Source: a virus. From it: a stretch of DNA of 55,933 bases. How positions within the stretch are numbered: position 1 is the stretch's first letter; each line of letters starts with the position of its first letter. The stretch lies in IMG/VR virus record IMGVR_UViG_3300032331_000244, positions 1 to 55,933 of that record. One strand, 5' to 3'. Below, piece by piece: positions 1-7,551 of the stretch. Under the pieces are notes generated by a model. That model ran no database searches and was not told the DNA's origin. It saw only the letters and a list, made by a program, of their open reading frames with translations. The translations under genes were made by a program, and so were the position numbers.

Positions 1-207
1 TATGCTAATAGTGCTACTCAAACAGTTCAAAGTCTTTCTGACCATACTGGTGAGTTGTTTACTGCTACTTCAGGTCCAATCGCTACAGGTAATATAGTGT
101 TCCAAAATGCTGCTCCAGTATTTACAACATTCAATACAGCAATTGCTGCTGATGCAAATGTTGCTAATGCTCAACCTTACGCAATCGTAACAATTGCAAG
201 TGCATAA
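1..207 (+). CDS. C-terminal end of a virion/fibre-type protein (partial)
   Basis: The reading frame is open from the first base and stops with TAA at 205-207, so only the last 68 residues of a protein that starts outside the window are seen. The segment is rich in Ala, Thr, Asn and Val, with alternating small and hydrophobic residues and repeated 'ANVANAQ'-like stretches. This composition resembles the two giant fibres further along (18326-27856 and 31023-39548). There are no charged clusters and no membrane segment. It ends 2 nt before the next start codon, which suggests co-transcription with the small membrane protein downstream. A fibre or other late structural protein is the best guess. 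No specific family can be named. Confidence 0.5.
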   Translation, partial: YANSATQTVQSLSDHTGELFTATSGPIATGNIVFQNAAPVFTTFNTAIAADANVANAQPYAIVTIASA

Positions 208-209
208 TC

Positions 210-524
210 ATGGCAACAGCAGCAAGTAAGGCACCTAAAATGCAACCTGAAACTGAGATAGCTATACTTCAGTTCCAAGTTAAGAGCCTCGAAGAAAAAA
301 TTGGGGAACTTAAAGTGGATCTGAAGGCACTACATGATGCGATTGAAGCCAATGCAGAAGAAACTAGAAAAATGCTAAAATCTATGCGTGAGCAAGATGT
401 TAAAGAACATGGGGAATTAGCAAACAAAATTTCAGTATTAGAAAAATGGCGATGGATGATGATGGGAGCCGGTATAATAATTGGTTCAATGGGATTCCCT
501 ACAGTGTCAGCACTGTTAAAATAA
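210..524 (+). CDS. Small coiled-coil protein with C-terminal membrane anchor (putative holin/spanin-like)
   Basis: This 104-residue protein has a long, charged, heptad-like helix (about residues 13-78, rich in Glu, Lys and Leu). A single hydrophobic segment follows (about residues 80-102, beginning WRWMMMGAGIIIG) and a short Lys-ending tail. A coiled coil followed by one C-terminal membrane helix is the layout of XhlA-type haemolysin/holin accessory proteins in phages, so a role at the membrane during lysis is possible. It starts 2 nt after the preceding stop and ends in the A-tract of a bidirectional terminator. A convincing lysis holin also lies at 45396-45992, so this may be a second holin-type or unrelated membrane protein. 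The topology is clear; the function is inferred. Confidence 0.5.
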   Translation: MATAASKAPKMQPETEIAILQFQVKSLEEKIGELKVDLKALHDAIEANAEETRKMLKSMREQDVKEHGELANKISVLEKWRWMMMGAGIIIGSMGFPTVSALLK

Positions 525-550
525 AAAAAGAGACTTAGGTCTCTTTTTTT
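523..550. terminator. Bidirectional rho-independent terminator
   Basis: The stem GAGAC (530-534) pairs with GTCTC (539-543) across the loop TTAG. It is extended by seven A residues (523-529) facing seven T residues (544-550), so it works in both directions. It closes the rightward small membrane-protein gene and the leftward Nudix gene. The Nudix stop codon (535-537) lies in the loop. Confidence 0.85.
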
Positions 551-951
551 GTAAGTGTCTTTAGTTTCTCTTGCACAACATCAAAGTTTACCGTGCTAAA
601 CAATCCGGGATGTAATGGTTTAGGATATTGATTATCTCCTACCCATGCATACCCGCAATGTTCTTCATTTAATATGGGAACAAACTCATCAATTACTTCA
701 CAAAAGAATGTATGATATGTGAAAGTATGATTGATGAATTTCTGTATAGGTACTAGTTTTGCGTTAGGAGGAAACAAACCAATCTCTTCCGTACATTCTC
801 TAGCAATACCCTCAAAGAGAGTTTCATCATCTTCTATTTTACCACCGGGTATACCCCAATTGCCCGGATTCTTATTGTCAGTACGCAATAGATATAGGTA
901 ACGATTTGTTTTATTGCTATAAAAGAAAACGCCTGCGGATGTATTGCTCAT
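535..951 (-). CDS. Nudix hydrolase
   Basis: A compact Nudix-family protein. The signature G-x5-E-x7-RE-x2-EE-x-G is complete at about residues 37-58 (G37, E43, R51-E52, E55-E56, G58), so the metal-binding Glu residues are intact. The enzyme should cleave a nucleoside diphosphate linked to another moiety, for example damaged or non-canonical NTPs, dinucleoside polyphosphates or capped/NAD-linked nucleotides; the substrate cannot be read from sequence. T4-like phages carry related NudE-type genes. A GTG in frame at 966 would add five residues. The ATG at 951 is preferred because a late-promoter-like GATAAATC (964-957, minus strand) lies exactly 5 nt upstream of it, the same spacing seen at other genes here, and the protein then starts MSNTSAGVFFYS. 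It is the last gene of the leftward gp14-gp15 block. Confidence 0.85.
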   Translation of the reverse strand: MSNTSAGVFFYSNKTNRYLYLLRTDNKNPGNWGIPGGKIEDDETLFEGIARECTEEIGLFPPNAKLVPIQKFINHTFTYHTFFCEVIDEFVPILNEEHCGYAWVGDNQYPKPLHPGLFSTVNFDVVQEKLKTLTKKET

Positions 952-956
952 ACTAT

Positions 957-964
957 GATTTATC
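957..964 (-). promoter_or_regulatory. Degenerate late promoter, 5 nt before the Nudix ATG
   Basis: On the minus strand GATAAATC is followed by five bases and then ATG (951). The octamer differs from the GATAAATA seen elsewhere in the window by its last base. The spacing matches several other genes, so it supports both the start choice and a leaderless late transcript. It is weaker than the perfect sites. Confidence 0.4.
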
Positions 965-970
965 ACAGTA

Positions 971-2347
971 TTAGATTACTATAGAAAAATCCCCTGAGCC
1001 ATACCAACCTTCATAACTCTTCATCCAAGTACCGTCAACGTAACGATATTGAACATTGGTAGTCAAATTGGTTACATACTCTATTGTAGTGGGTGTGGTC
1101 TCAGTACTATCAAAACTCACAAACCATGCATCATCACTAGTACTATATTCAATAATATCATTTGCATTTGCAACTAAACTTCCCCATGCTACAGTAGTAC
1201 TACCCACCGATCCAATATAGTCGGTTAAAAGATATCTACATCCATTAACTGGTCCCGGTAAACCTGCATTTGGTCCAGTCAATTGCGGATTGATTACCCC
1301 ATCTACTGGACTTAATGTATTCTGTGGTAATGTGTCTGGATCAATATTGTATATCAACAATCTATCATCATTGGGATTAGGAACAATTGTACCTACAATG
1401 TCAGTTACCATATATGGATTTTGTAACCATATCTGACTTATTCCCGGTTTTATTGTACCTGCTACATTCAATACACTAGCCCAGTATATATCTGAGTTAG
1501 GGTTAGATGGTAAATCTAAATTATTATTTCCAGGATAAAATGCAGTAGCTTCGGGTAATATTTGTAATGTATTACCTAATAATAATACTTTATATCCATA
1601 CGGTGTAGTTTTTCCTCTCGTACCTAATAATAAATCTTCATCTTGTATATCATCAACCGCTTTAGTTGCAAAAATACTATTGATAATTTTTGCAGTAACA
1701 CTAAACTTCTTAAGTTTAGCAGGAGTGCTAATCCATATAGGCATGTAAAATTTCCATGTCAGTACATCAATTGGATTACCTGTTCCTTGCGGAATTTGCC
1801 TACTGCTAAATGTTAGTCCATCTTGATATACCACAGATAATGAAGTCCAATCAATAAAGTTATCAGTGCTTTGAATTTCCATTGCAGGATTAAATAATGT
1901 GCCTAATTGCTCTATCAATTCTAATTTTTGATTATAATTCGTAGTCCACAAATCTACATTCATACGCAACGTATAAGGAACTGGCATTAATCTTTCAACA
2001 TTAAATGCTTGCCCTTGTACTGTTTCATATGTTTGAGTTTCATTGTTGTATGAACGTTGGCGAACACTGATTACTTCAGTGTAAGTAGGATCCTGTGTTC
2101 TTTTTTGATCATATTCTAAAGCACTAATATAATAAGTTATTAGAGGAGCACTAGGTAAATTACTAGCACTGTTATTAGCTAGAATGGTTGCCGCTTGTCT
2201 GCTACTGTCACCGTACATTACAGGAACTCTTACTAGTATTAAATTACCTGCCGGATCTTTACCTTTAGTAACTTGCCAATTACTAAAAATTTTAGCAAAT
2301 TGTATTAAAAATCTGCGTATCTGATTATCATAAAAAAATTGTGCCAT
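971..2347 (-). CDS. 15: Tail terminator / proximal tail sheath stabiliser, T4 gp15-like
   Basis: The N-terminal half follows T4 gp15. It has a short start leading to an 'FxYDNQIRRFLIQFAKIFSNWQV' type opening, an RVPVMYGD strand, a central 'YTLRMNVDLWTTNYNQKLELIEQL' helix region, and the 'WKFYMPIWIS' strand near residue 205. In T4 a gp15 hexamer caps the completed tail tube and sheath and forms the joint to the head neck. At 458 residues it is far longer than T4 gp15 (about 270). The extra C-terminal ~210 residues carry a beta-rich extension ending in aromatic YRYVDGTW...YEGWYGSG, a pattern I associate with T4-like phages of aquatic bacteria. It lies 8 bp downstream of gp14 (shared transcript), has an AAGGA ribosome site, and is followed after 4 nt by the upstream GTG of the Nudix frame. 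Confidence 0.8.
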   Translation of the reverse strand: MAQFFYDNQIRRFLIQFAKIFSNWQVTKGKDPAGNLILVRVPVMYGDSSRQAATILANNSASNLPSAPLITYYISALEYDQKRTQDPTYTEVISVRQRSYNNETQTYETVQGQAFNVERLMPVPYTLRMNVDLWTTNYNQKLELIEQLGTLFNPAMEIQSTDNFIDWTSLSVVYQDGLTFSSRQIPQGTGNPIDVLTWKFYMPIWISTPAKLKKFSVTAKIINSIFATKAVDDIQDEDLLLGTRGKTTPYGYKVLLLGNTLQILPEATAFYPGNNNLDLPSNPNSDIYWASVLNVAGTIKPGISQIWLQNPYMVTDIVGTIVPNPNDDRLLIYNIDPDTLPQNTLSPVDGVINPQLTGPNAGLPGPVNGCRYLLTDYIGSVGSTTVAWGSLVANANDIIEYSTSDDAWFVSFDSTETTPTTIEYVTNLTTNVQYRYVDGTWMKSYEGWYGSGDFSIVI

Positions 2348-2355
2348 TTAAATCC

Positions 2356-4068
2356 TTAAGGTTTAGGTGGTAATGGGTCGGGAGTTAGTGCTAAAATTGT
2401 AGATAATCCTTGACGTTGTGGAACGTAAACGCCATCTGTCAATTTAGTTTCTGCTGTGTTATTAATAAAGCCGGACAATTGTGATTGATTTGCTTGATTG
2501 AATCCTGTTTCGGTTCTTACTTTTTCTGATATTCTAACCCATCTTCTACCGTCCCAACGATATAGAACTTGCGGGAAATAATCAATACGTAAAAAGTAAT
2601 CTCCTACTTGAGGATTTTGAGGGAAACTTATACCAGCACCAGTTGGGAATCCATTAGGAGCTTGTCCGTCACCATCTAAGTATCCAGTAGTATATCCAAA
2701 AGAACGAGGACTACTACGTGCAATAAACTGGAATGCAGGATCACAGTCTGCACGCCAATCCATTTGAGTATTAATTACCCCAGTAAAATTAGGTGCTTCT
2801 GGGTTAGCGTCAGCAGTTGCATATGTATTATCAGCCGTACCATATGGACCGATTACTAATCCTATAGAATAAACTGATAATATTTTGTTACCACTTATTT
2901 GTCCTGAACCAGTACTTGTTCGTTCTGGTGCTAGTGAAAGAGTTTCTAAATGAGCAGTATTAAAAACATCTAGTTTTTCATAACCCATGTCAGATGTCAT
3001 ATCCCAAATACTTTTAATAGATTTCTTAGAAATTTTAATTACTGCACTTGGGTTTTTGTATTGTTTATTGCGTATCATCATAACTGTTCCAGTTGCAGTT
3101 GTAATTGGCGCACCTGTTGAATCGGTGTTAACTCCAACTGGAGGGGCAGGATTATTAATAGCGTTAGACAGAACACCGTCACTTGAATACTCCCCGTATG
3201 TAGGTACAATATATAAATTGCTATTATCATATCCTGATTTAGGTAATAATCTAGCTGCTTCTTCAAGCGCAGCATTATTAATTTCAATATTCTTATTGTA
3301 AGTAGAAAGAATATCCTTAAGATTATCTGCTGTATCTAATTGCCAGTATGCTGGGTCAGGTGGAGTAATTCCAATCGGTACATCAACTAATGATTTATAA
3401 TTTTTATCGCCAAATGTAATTACATACCCAGCTGGATAAGTTTTGTCTTTGTCCCACAATCCAAGATAGTTGTCTTGGTTAATTGGTTCTGTTAGTATTT
3501 GACTAAATTCTTCACTATCAACTAATGGCTCGCATTTGATACGCCACAAGTGCGGGAACCAAGTTGGGCTGAATCCTTCACTTGCATAGTTAGCATCGGT
3601 AATCTGCATGAATCGTTTCAACGCAGTCGGGATAGTTTCTTTTAATGGATTGTAATCAAGCAAGTGAGGCAATTCAATTACGTCACCTACCATTAATTTT
3701 CTTCCTATCAATTCAATCATGTCGTTATAATGAACAGTAATGAATATGATATCATTATCGAGGAACAAACCAAACTGACTTAAATTAAAGTCTAAATTTT
3801 GTACATTGTAATGTCCGCGTAACCGATAGATATTTGGATCATATGTTCTGTCACGGTTTTCTAAAAATAATAAATCTTGTATATTAGTCGGGGCTAATAT
3901 ATCATATTCAGGTTGAGTAGCATCAATTGACGGGCCTTGATTTGTTGGACCCATATACTTATGTACATACAAATCCGTGGCACCTGCGGTAAACTGTTCT
4001 GATATTGTTCTATCAAAAAAGTTGTAATCGTTTGTTTTATTGGGACGCCAAAGCGAGAGTCTAGGCAT
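2356..4068 (-). CDS. 14: Neck protein, T4 gp14-like, with C-terminal extension
   Basis: Residues about 15-195 fit the T4 gp14 head-tail neck protein: an early 'FDRTISEQFTAGATDLYVHKY' region, the 'PTNIQDLLFLENRDRTYDPN' segment, a central 'FGLFLDNDIIFIT' strand and a 'LMVGDVIELPHL' turn. In T4, gp13 and gp14 together close the filled head and give the tail its docking site. This version has 570 residues against about 256 in T4. One addition, about residues 205-243, has the spacing W-x5-Y-x2-G-x2-V...Y...P...W of CBM5/12 (chitin-binding type) modules, which suggests a surface-exposed sugar-binding insertion. The C-terminus is Pro-rich. It is transcribed leftward with gp15 and Nudix from a late promoter at 4096-4089. 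Confidence 0.75.
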   Translation of the reverse strand: MPRLSLWRPNKTNDYNFFDRTISEQFTAGATDLYVHKYMGPTNQGPSIDATQPEYDILAPTNIQDLLFLENRDRTYDPNIYRLRGHYNVQNLDFNLSQFGLFLDNDIIFITVHYNDMIELIGRKLMVGDVIELPHLLDYNPLKETIPTALKRFMQITDANYASEGFSPTWFPHLWRIKCEPLVDSEEFSQILTEPINQDNYLGLWDKDKTYPAGYVITFGDKNYKSLVDVPIGITPPDPAYWQLDTADNLKDILSTYNKNIEINNAALEEAARLLPKSGYDNSNLYIVPTYGEYSSDGVLSNAINNPAPPVGVNTDSTGAPITTATGTVMMIRNKQYKNPSAVIKISKKSIKSIWDMTSDMGYEKLDVFNTAHLETLSLAPERTSTGSGQISGNKILSVYSIGLVIGPYGTADNTYATADANPEAPNFTGVINTQMDWRADCDPAFQFIARSSPRSFGYTTGYLDGDGQAPNGFPTGAGISFPQNPQVGDYFLRIDYFPQVLYRWDGRRWVRISEKVRTETGFNQANQSQLSGFINNTAETKLTDGVYVPQRQGLSTILALTPDPLPPKP

Positions 4069-4088
4069 ATTTATTTCACTTTATTACT

Positions 4089-4096
4089 TATTTATC
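4089..4096 (-). promoter_or_regulatory. T4-type late promoter for gp14-gp15-Nudix
   Basis: The minus strand reads GATAAATA at 4096-4089, 20 nt before the gp14 start codon. The T4 late consensus is TATAAATA, read by the gp55 sigma factor with transcription starting about six bases downstream, so the leader would be about 15 nt. No strong Shine-Dalgarno sequence is visible in it. Confidence 0.65.
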
Positions 4097-4129
4097 GTAA
4101 ATACAGACGACCGCGTATTACCCAAACAG

Positions 4130-4158
4130 TTGACATTAAATGGTTCCTGTGTTATAAT
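4130..4158 (+). promoter_or_regulatory. Perfect sigma-70 type promoter
   Basis: TTGACA (4130-4135), a 17-bp spacer and TATAAT (4153-4158) match the bacterial housekeeping consensus at every position. Transcription should start near 4165, giving a leader of about 24 nt with GGAG (4179-4182) before the ATG at 4189. It should be read by unmodified host polymerase and so act early. Confidence 0.9.
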
Positions 4159-4188
4159 ACGTATTCAATTGAAACTTTGGAGTAATAT

Positions 4189-5352
4189 ATGGCTAGAAAA
4201 CCGACAGAAGATCAGTTTGTAAAAGCACTCAACCCCCGGGATGCTGATACAAAATACATGGGTGAAGAACCCTTCTTCCCAATTCAGCCCGATACTGAAC
4301 AACGATTCTCGGCACTCGCCCGTAGTTTCACGTGGTACACTCGGTTCTACACTAAAAAAGATGCAAAAGAACTATTGTGCCAATATCTAGATTATAACAA
4401 ACGCACTGATGAGGCTAAGCTACTTAGAAAAGTACATGAAAGCGAATTCATTTTGACATTGTGCTGGGTATCACGCATGACAATGCGCGGCCTAGAATTG
4501 ACCGAGCATGAAGAACTCACCCTTCAAAATGAAATCAAGCGATTGGTTAAGACACTAACCGAAACGGAAGTAAAAACTAGTCAAACTAGTATTGTAAAAG
4601 AAGAAACTGTATCCACTCGCCCCAACATTCAGGAAATTTTGAAAGAAAAAGCACGAGATGCCGCAGGTGAAATGGAAGGGATGATTGACGATTTTGTTAC
4701 TAAAGGCAAAGCGTCAGAAAAGACAGTTGATATTGTAGCAAAATACAATGTCATGCCGCAACATATCCCAATCATTGTTGAAATCTGGAAACGCAAGCAA
4801 GATGAATTCCAGCGTCTAAGTGATGGTGACGAGTCGTTGAAAGAGGGTTATGCGTTTCTAGGTAAGATTCAGATTCGTAACATTCTGAAATTCATTGACG
4901 GTGTGCTAGGTGACCTGAACAGTTACATTAGCATTAAGAAAGCAAGCAAGGCTCCGCGTAAACGCAAAGCAGTCCCTGTAGAAAAGATTGTTGCTAAACT
5001 TAAGTACTTGAAATTGTTTAAGGATGTAGCAAGTAAGCTAGATTTGGTAAGTGTGCATCCCACAAAACTTCACGGTGCAAGTGAGGCGTGGGTTTACGAT
5101 ACAGGTAAGCGTAAACTGCATCACTATATTGCTGACGAGTATAGCAAAGTGTTCAGTATCAAGGGAAACACCCTGTTAGGATTTGATGCGAATACTAGCG
5201 AAATGAAAACATTGCGTAAGCCCGGTGAGCAAATTAAGGAAGTGATGGGTAGCAAGCCTGCGGCACGTAAGTATTTCAAAGATATCAAAGCAGTAGGTGC
5301 AGTTCCGAATGGAAGATTTAACGAGAATATGATTATTTTGAAAGCGTTTTAA
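4189..5352 (+). CDS. Conserved phage protein of unknown function
   Basis: A 387-residue, Lys-rich soluble protein with no signal peptide or membrane segment. It is mostly helical in appearance. A helical N-terminal part (residues 40-115) is followed by a Glu/Lys/Thr-rich linker (about 118-140), a second helical region, a basic patch 'KAPRKRKAVP' near residue 258, and a C-terminal beta-rich part (about 285-387) with 'GASEAWVYDTGKRKLHHY'. The basic patch and fold would suit nucleic-acid binding, but no catalytic motif was recognised. It is driven by the best sigma-70 promoter in the window, so early expression and a host-takeover or replication role are likelier than a structural one. The following small gene begins 1 nt after its stop. 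Confidence 0.6.
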   Translation: MARKPTEDQFVKALNPRDADTKYMGEEPFFPIQPDTEQRFSALARSFTWYTRFYTKKDAKELLCQYLDYNKRTDEAKLLRKVHESEFILTLCWVSRMTMRGLELTEHEELTLQNEIKRLVKTLTETEVKTSQTSIVKEETVSTRPNIQEILKEKARDAAGEMEGMIDDFVTKGKASEKTVDIVAKYNVMPQHIPIIVEIWKRKQDEFQRLSDGDESLKEGYAFLGKIQIRNILKFIDGVLGDLNSYISIKKASKAPRKRKAVPVEKIVAKLKYLKLFKDVASKLDLVSVHPTKLHGASEAWVYDTGKRKLHHYIADEYSKVFSIKGNTLLGFDANTSEMKTLRKPGEQIKEVMGSKPAARKYFKDIKAVGAVPNGRFNENMIILKAF

Positions 5353-5353
5353 A

Positions 5354-5542
5354 ATGCAAAAGAAAGAAGTAAGAGATCGTATGTCTGAAATAATGGTCTT
5401 GATCGACAAGTCAATTGAATTGACTGATGATAGGAATGAAATGCTAATGTTAGCCTGTTGTATGCTACAGCGTACAAATGAAATTTTTAACAGCACATTA
5501 GGTGTTGAAGGTAGAAAACAAATGTTTAAGGATTATGTATGA
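5354..5542 (+). CDS. Small helical protein of unknown function
   Basis: A 62-residue, helical, Met- and Glu-rich protein starting 1 nt after the upstream stop. It overlaps the MazG-like gene by 4 nt (ATGA-type junction), so it is almost certainly translationally coupled. It has no signal peptide, Cys pair motif or known catalytic signature. Its place between an early unknown and a nucleotide pyrophosphohydrolase is the only hint. The uninterrupted frame and tight coupling support it being real. Confidence 0.6.
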   Translation: MQKKEVRDRMSEIMVLIDKSIELTDDRNEMLMLACCMLQRTNEIFNSTLGVEGRKQMFKDYV

Positions 5543-5985
5543 AGATTGATTTAAATAAATACCAAGAGTTTGTCGCGGCAGTTACTAGTGAGACTAGTAC
5601 TAACTTGACTGCATTCATGGATACATGCGATAGGATTGATGCTAACTACGAACTAGATGCATCAGACAATCAAATGAAGTATGGCCCTGATATCAATGTG
5701 CCACTGTTAATCACTGCATGTTTCGGTTTAGCCGCAGAAAGTGGTGAGTTTATTGAAGTGCCCAAGAAGATACTTTTTCAAGGAAAAGCACTTACCGATG
5801 ATGCTGTTTATCATATGAAACGAGAATTAGGCGATGTTATGTGGTATTGGATTAATGCTTGTCGTGCATTGAACCTAGACCCTAACGAAGTGATTGCCGA
5901 GAATATTCGCAAGCTAGAATCACGCTATCCCGGTGGACAGTTTGATGCACACTACAGCGAGAATCGCAAAGACGGCGACTTGTAA
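5539..5985 (+). CDS. mazG: MazG-like nucleotide pyrophosphohydrolase
   Basis: A 148-residue all-alpha NTP pyrophosphatase of the MazG/dUTPase-like superfamily. The metal-binding pairs are visible: ExxE at residues 67-70 (AAESGEFIE context) and ExxD at 96-99 (KRELGDVMWYW), followed by the typical 'NLDPNEVIAENIRKLESRYP' helix and loop. Such enzymes hydrolyse (d)NTPs to NMP and PPi. In phages they are thought to adjust nucleotide pools or, more debatably, the host alarmone level. It overlaps the preceding gene by 4 nt and ends just upstream of the regulatory hairpin before gp13, so its early transcript may read into gp13. The family call is firm; the substrate is unknown. Confidence 0.88.
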   Translation: MKIDLNKYQEFVAAVTSETSTNLTAFMDTCDRIDANYELDASDNQMKYGPDINVPLLITACFGLAAESGEFIEVPKKILFQGKALTDDAVYHMKRELGDVMWYWINACRALNLDPNEVIAENIRKLESRYPGGQFDAHYSENRKDGDL

Positions 5986-5998
5986 TACTAGGACAAGT

Positions 5999-6032
5999 GT
6001 GTTACCTGATAAATAGTATTATTAGGTAACAC
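5999..6032 (+). promoter_or_regulatory. Late promoter inside a ribosome-site-hiding hairpin (gp13)
   Basis: GTGTTACCT (5999-6007) is the exact reverse complement of AGGTAACAC (6024-6032), and the 16-nt loop contains the late promoter GATAAATA (6008-6015). The 3' arm holds the only Shine-Dalgarno-like AGG (6024-6026), 8 nt before the gp13 ATG (6035). RNA reading through from mazG would fold and hide it. RNA starting at the late promoter (about 6021) lacks the 5' arm and should be open. T4 uses this logic at genes such as e and soc. Confidence 0.75.
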
Positions 6033-6034
6033 TT

Positions 6035-6832
6035 ATGTCAACATATCCAACCGCTAGTCCTCTTTCTACCCCAACTGGTTTAACCTTATCAGAGTTAAAA
6101 GAGTTACTATTTACCAATCTTAGATATCGTCTTGGTGACGGAATCATTGATATTGAATTGGATCCTCAGCATTATGAGGCAGCGTACAATTACGCTATTA
6201 AGGTCTATCGTCAACGGGCACAAGCGGCAACGGAAGAATCTTATATTCTAATGACCATTGAGAAGAATGTAGATACTTACACTCTCCCTGCTGAGTTTAT
6301 TAATGTAAGAAGTATTTTCCGTAGAACAATCGGGTTAGAAACAGGTCCATCAAGCAGCAGTTTTGACCCGTTCAGTAGTGCTATTTTGAACACATATCTT
6401 CTCAACTATAACTATGCAGGTGGTATGGCAACATATGACTTTTATGCTGGTTATGTTGAGTTAGCAGCACGTATGTTCGGTGGTTATGTAACATACACAT
6501 TCAATCCAGTGTCTAAAGTATTGCGTATTGTTCGTGATCCAAAAGGATCCGGTGAGCGTGTATTGATATGGGCCGATGTACAAAAGACAGAAGAAATACT
6601 ATTACAGGACCCAGGTGCTGGTGTATGGATTGGTGACTTCATTCTAGCTAATCTTAAATTGATTATAGGTGAAGCCCGTGAGAAGTTTGGAACTATCGCA
6701 GGTCCAGGTGGTGGTACAACATTGAATGGTACTGCTATGAAAGCAGAAGGCAAAGCTGCAATGGAATTATTGATTGAAGAATTGAAGAAATATGTAGATT
6801 ACAGTCAACCATTGACATGGGTACAAGGCTAA
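6035..6832 (+). CDS. 13: Neck protein, T4 gp13-like
   Basis: A 265-residue protein matching the gp13 head-tail neck family. The 'LTLSELKELLFTNLRYRLGDGIIDIELDPQHYEAAYNYAIKVYRQRA' opening is typical, with 'NVDTYTLPAEFINVRSIFRR' and a C-terminal 'LLIEELKKYVDYSQPLTWVQG'. In T4, gp13 and gp14 bind the portal after DNA packaging and form the tail-docking platform. Here gp13 lies on the plus strand while gp14 and gp15 lie on the minus strand 2 kb away, unlike the T4 order 13-14-15. Expression appears controlled by the hairpin and late promoter immediately upstream. The weak AGG ribosome site 8 nt before the ATG fixes this start. Confidence 0.8.
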   Translation: MSTYPTASPLSTPTGLTLSELKELLFTNLRYRLGDGIIDIELDPQHYEAAYNYAIKVYRQRAQAATEESYILMTIEKNVDTYTLPAEFINVRSIFRRTIGLETGPSSSSFDPFSSAILNTYLLNYNYAGGMATYDFYAGYVELAARMFGGYVTYTFNPVSKVLRIVRDPKGSGERVLIWADVQKTEEILLQDPGAGVWIGDFILANLKLIIGEAREKFGTIAGPGGGTTLNGTAMKAEGKAAMELLIEELKKYVDYSQPLTWVQG

Positions 6833-6864
6833 CCTAAATGCTTTATATTGTCATGTCCCTGTAA

Positions 6865-6870
6865 TATAAT
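6865..6870 (+). promoter_or_regulatory. Possible sigma-70 -10 element for dNMP kinase
   Basis: A TATAAT lies 22 bp before the ATG. The hexamer 17 bp upstream (TTTATA, 6842-6847) is a poor -35, and the TTGTCA at 6848-6853 is too close (11 bp). It could be a middle promoter needing an activator. AGGAG (6881-6885) is a good ribosome site for the ATG at 6892. Confidence 0.4.
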
Positions 6871-6891
6871 AAGTACTTATAGGAGCATTAC

Positions 6892-7551
6892 ATGATTATA
6901 GGTATCACTGGTTTAATTGGTTCAGGCAAAGACACAATTGCTGATTATCTGACAACTTACCAGGGATTCAAACGAGTTAGTTTTGCTGCTAGTCTTAAAG
7001 ATGCAGTAGCAGCAGTCTTTGGTTGGGACCGAGAATACTTAGAAGGTACAACAAAAGCTAGCCGAGTGTGGCGTGAACAAAAAGACGAGTGGTGGAGTAA
7101 TCGTTTAGGAATGGACATTACACCTAGATGGATACTACAGTATTGGGGCACAGATGTATGCCGCAATCATTTTCACAATGATATTTGGGTAGCAAGTGTA
7201 GAACACAAATTAATAAATACCAAAGAAGATATTGTAATTACAGACTGTAGATTTAGTAATGAAGTCGCTGCTATCAAAAATGCAGGTGGCGTGGCACTTA
7301 GGGTAAAGCGTGGTCCTGACCCAAAATGGTATGATGCTGCGGTAGCATATAATAGAGGACCAGATGGGAATAGTAGTTGGTCAGTAAGCAAAACTAAACT
7401 AGATAGATTAAAAATTCATGCTAGCGAGTATAGTAGTATAGGATTAAAATACGATTACATTGTTGAGAATAATGGTACAATTGACGAGTTACACAATCAG
7501 ATTTACGAGATTGTTAATAGTCAATCTCTAAATCTCCCCGACGCCATGTAA
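6892..7551 (+). CDS. 1: Deoxynucleoside monophosphate kinase (T4 gp1-like)
   Basis: A 219-residue P-loop kinase. The phosphate-binding loop GLIGSGKDT (residues 7-15) has the Lys-Asp-Thr typical of T4 gene 1 dNMP kinase. Later 'RWILQYWGTDVCRN' and 'DIVITDCRFSNEVAAIKNAGG' match the nucleotide-binding lid and DxR region of that family. It would phosphorylate dNMPs, including those from host DNA breakdown, to dNDPs for phage replication. It is transcribed from its own weak promoter between two late genes. Its last 38 bp overlap, tail to tail, with the leftward HNH-type gene. The family call is firm. Confidence 0.85.
   Translation: MIIGITGLIGSGKDTIADYLTTYQGFKRVSFAASLKDAVAAVFGWDREYLEGTTKASRVWREQKDEWWSNRLGMDITPRWILQYWGTDVCRNHFHNDIWVASVEHKLINTKEDIVITDCRFSNEVAAIKNAGGVALRVKRGPDPKWYDAAVAYNRGPDGNSSWSVSKTKLDRLKIHASEYSSIGLKYDYIVENNGTIDELHNQIYEIVNSQSLNLPDAM

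Noticed and set aside
2987-3301. Plus-strand open frame opposite gp14
   Set aside because: It lies wholly inside the well-supported gp14 gene, has no ribosome site and shows no protein-like pattern.
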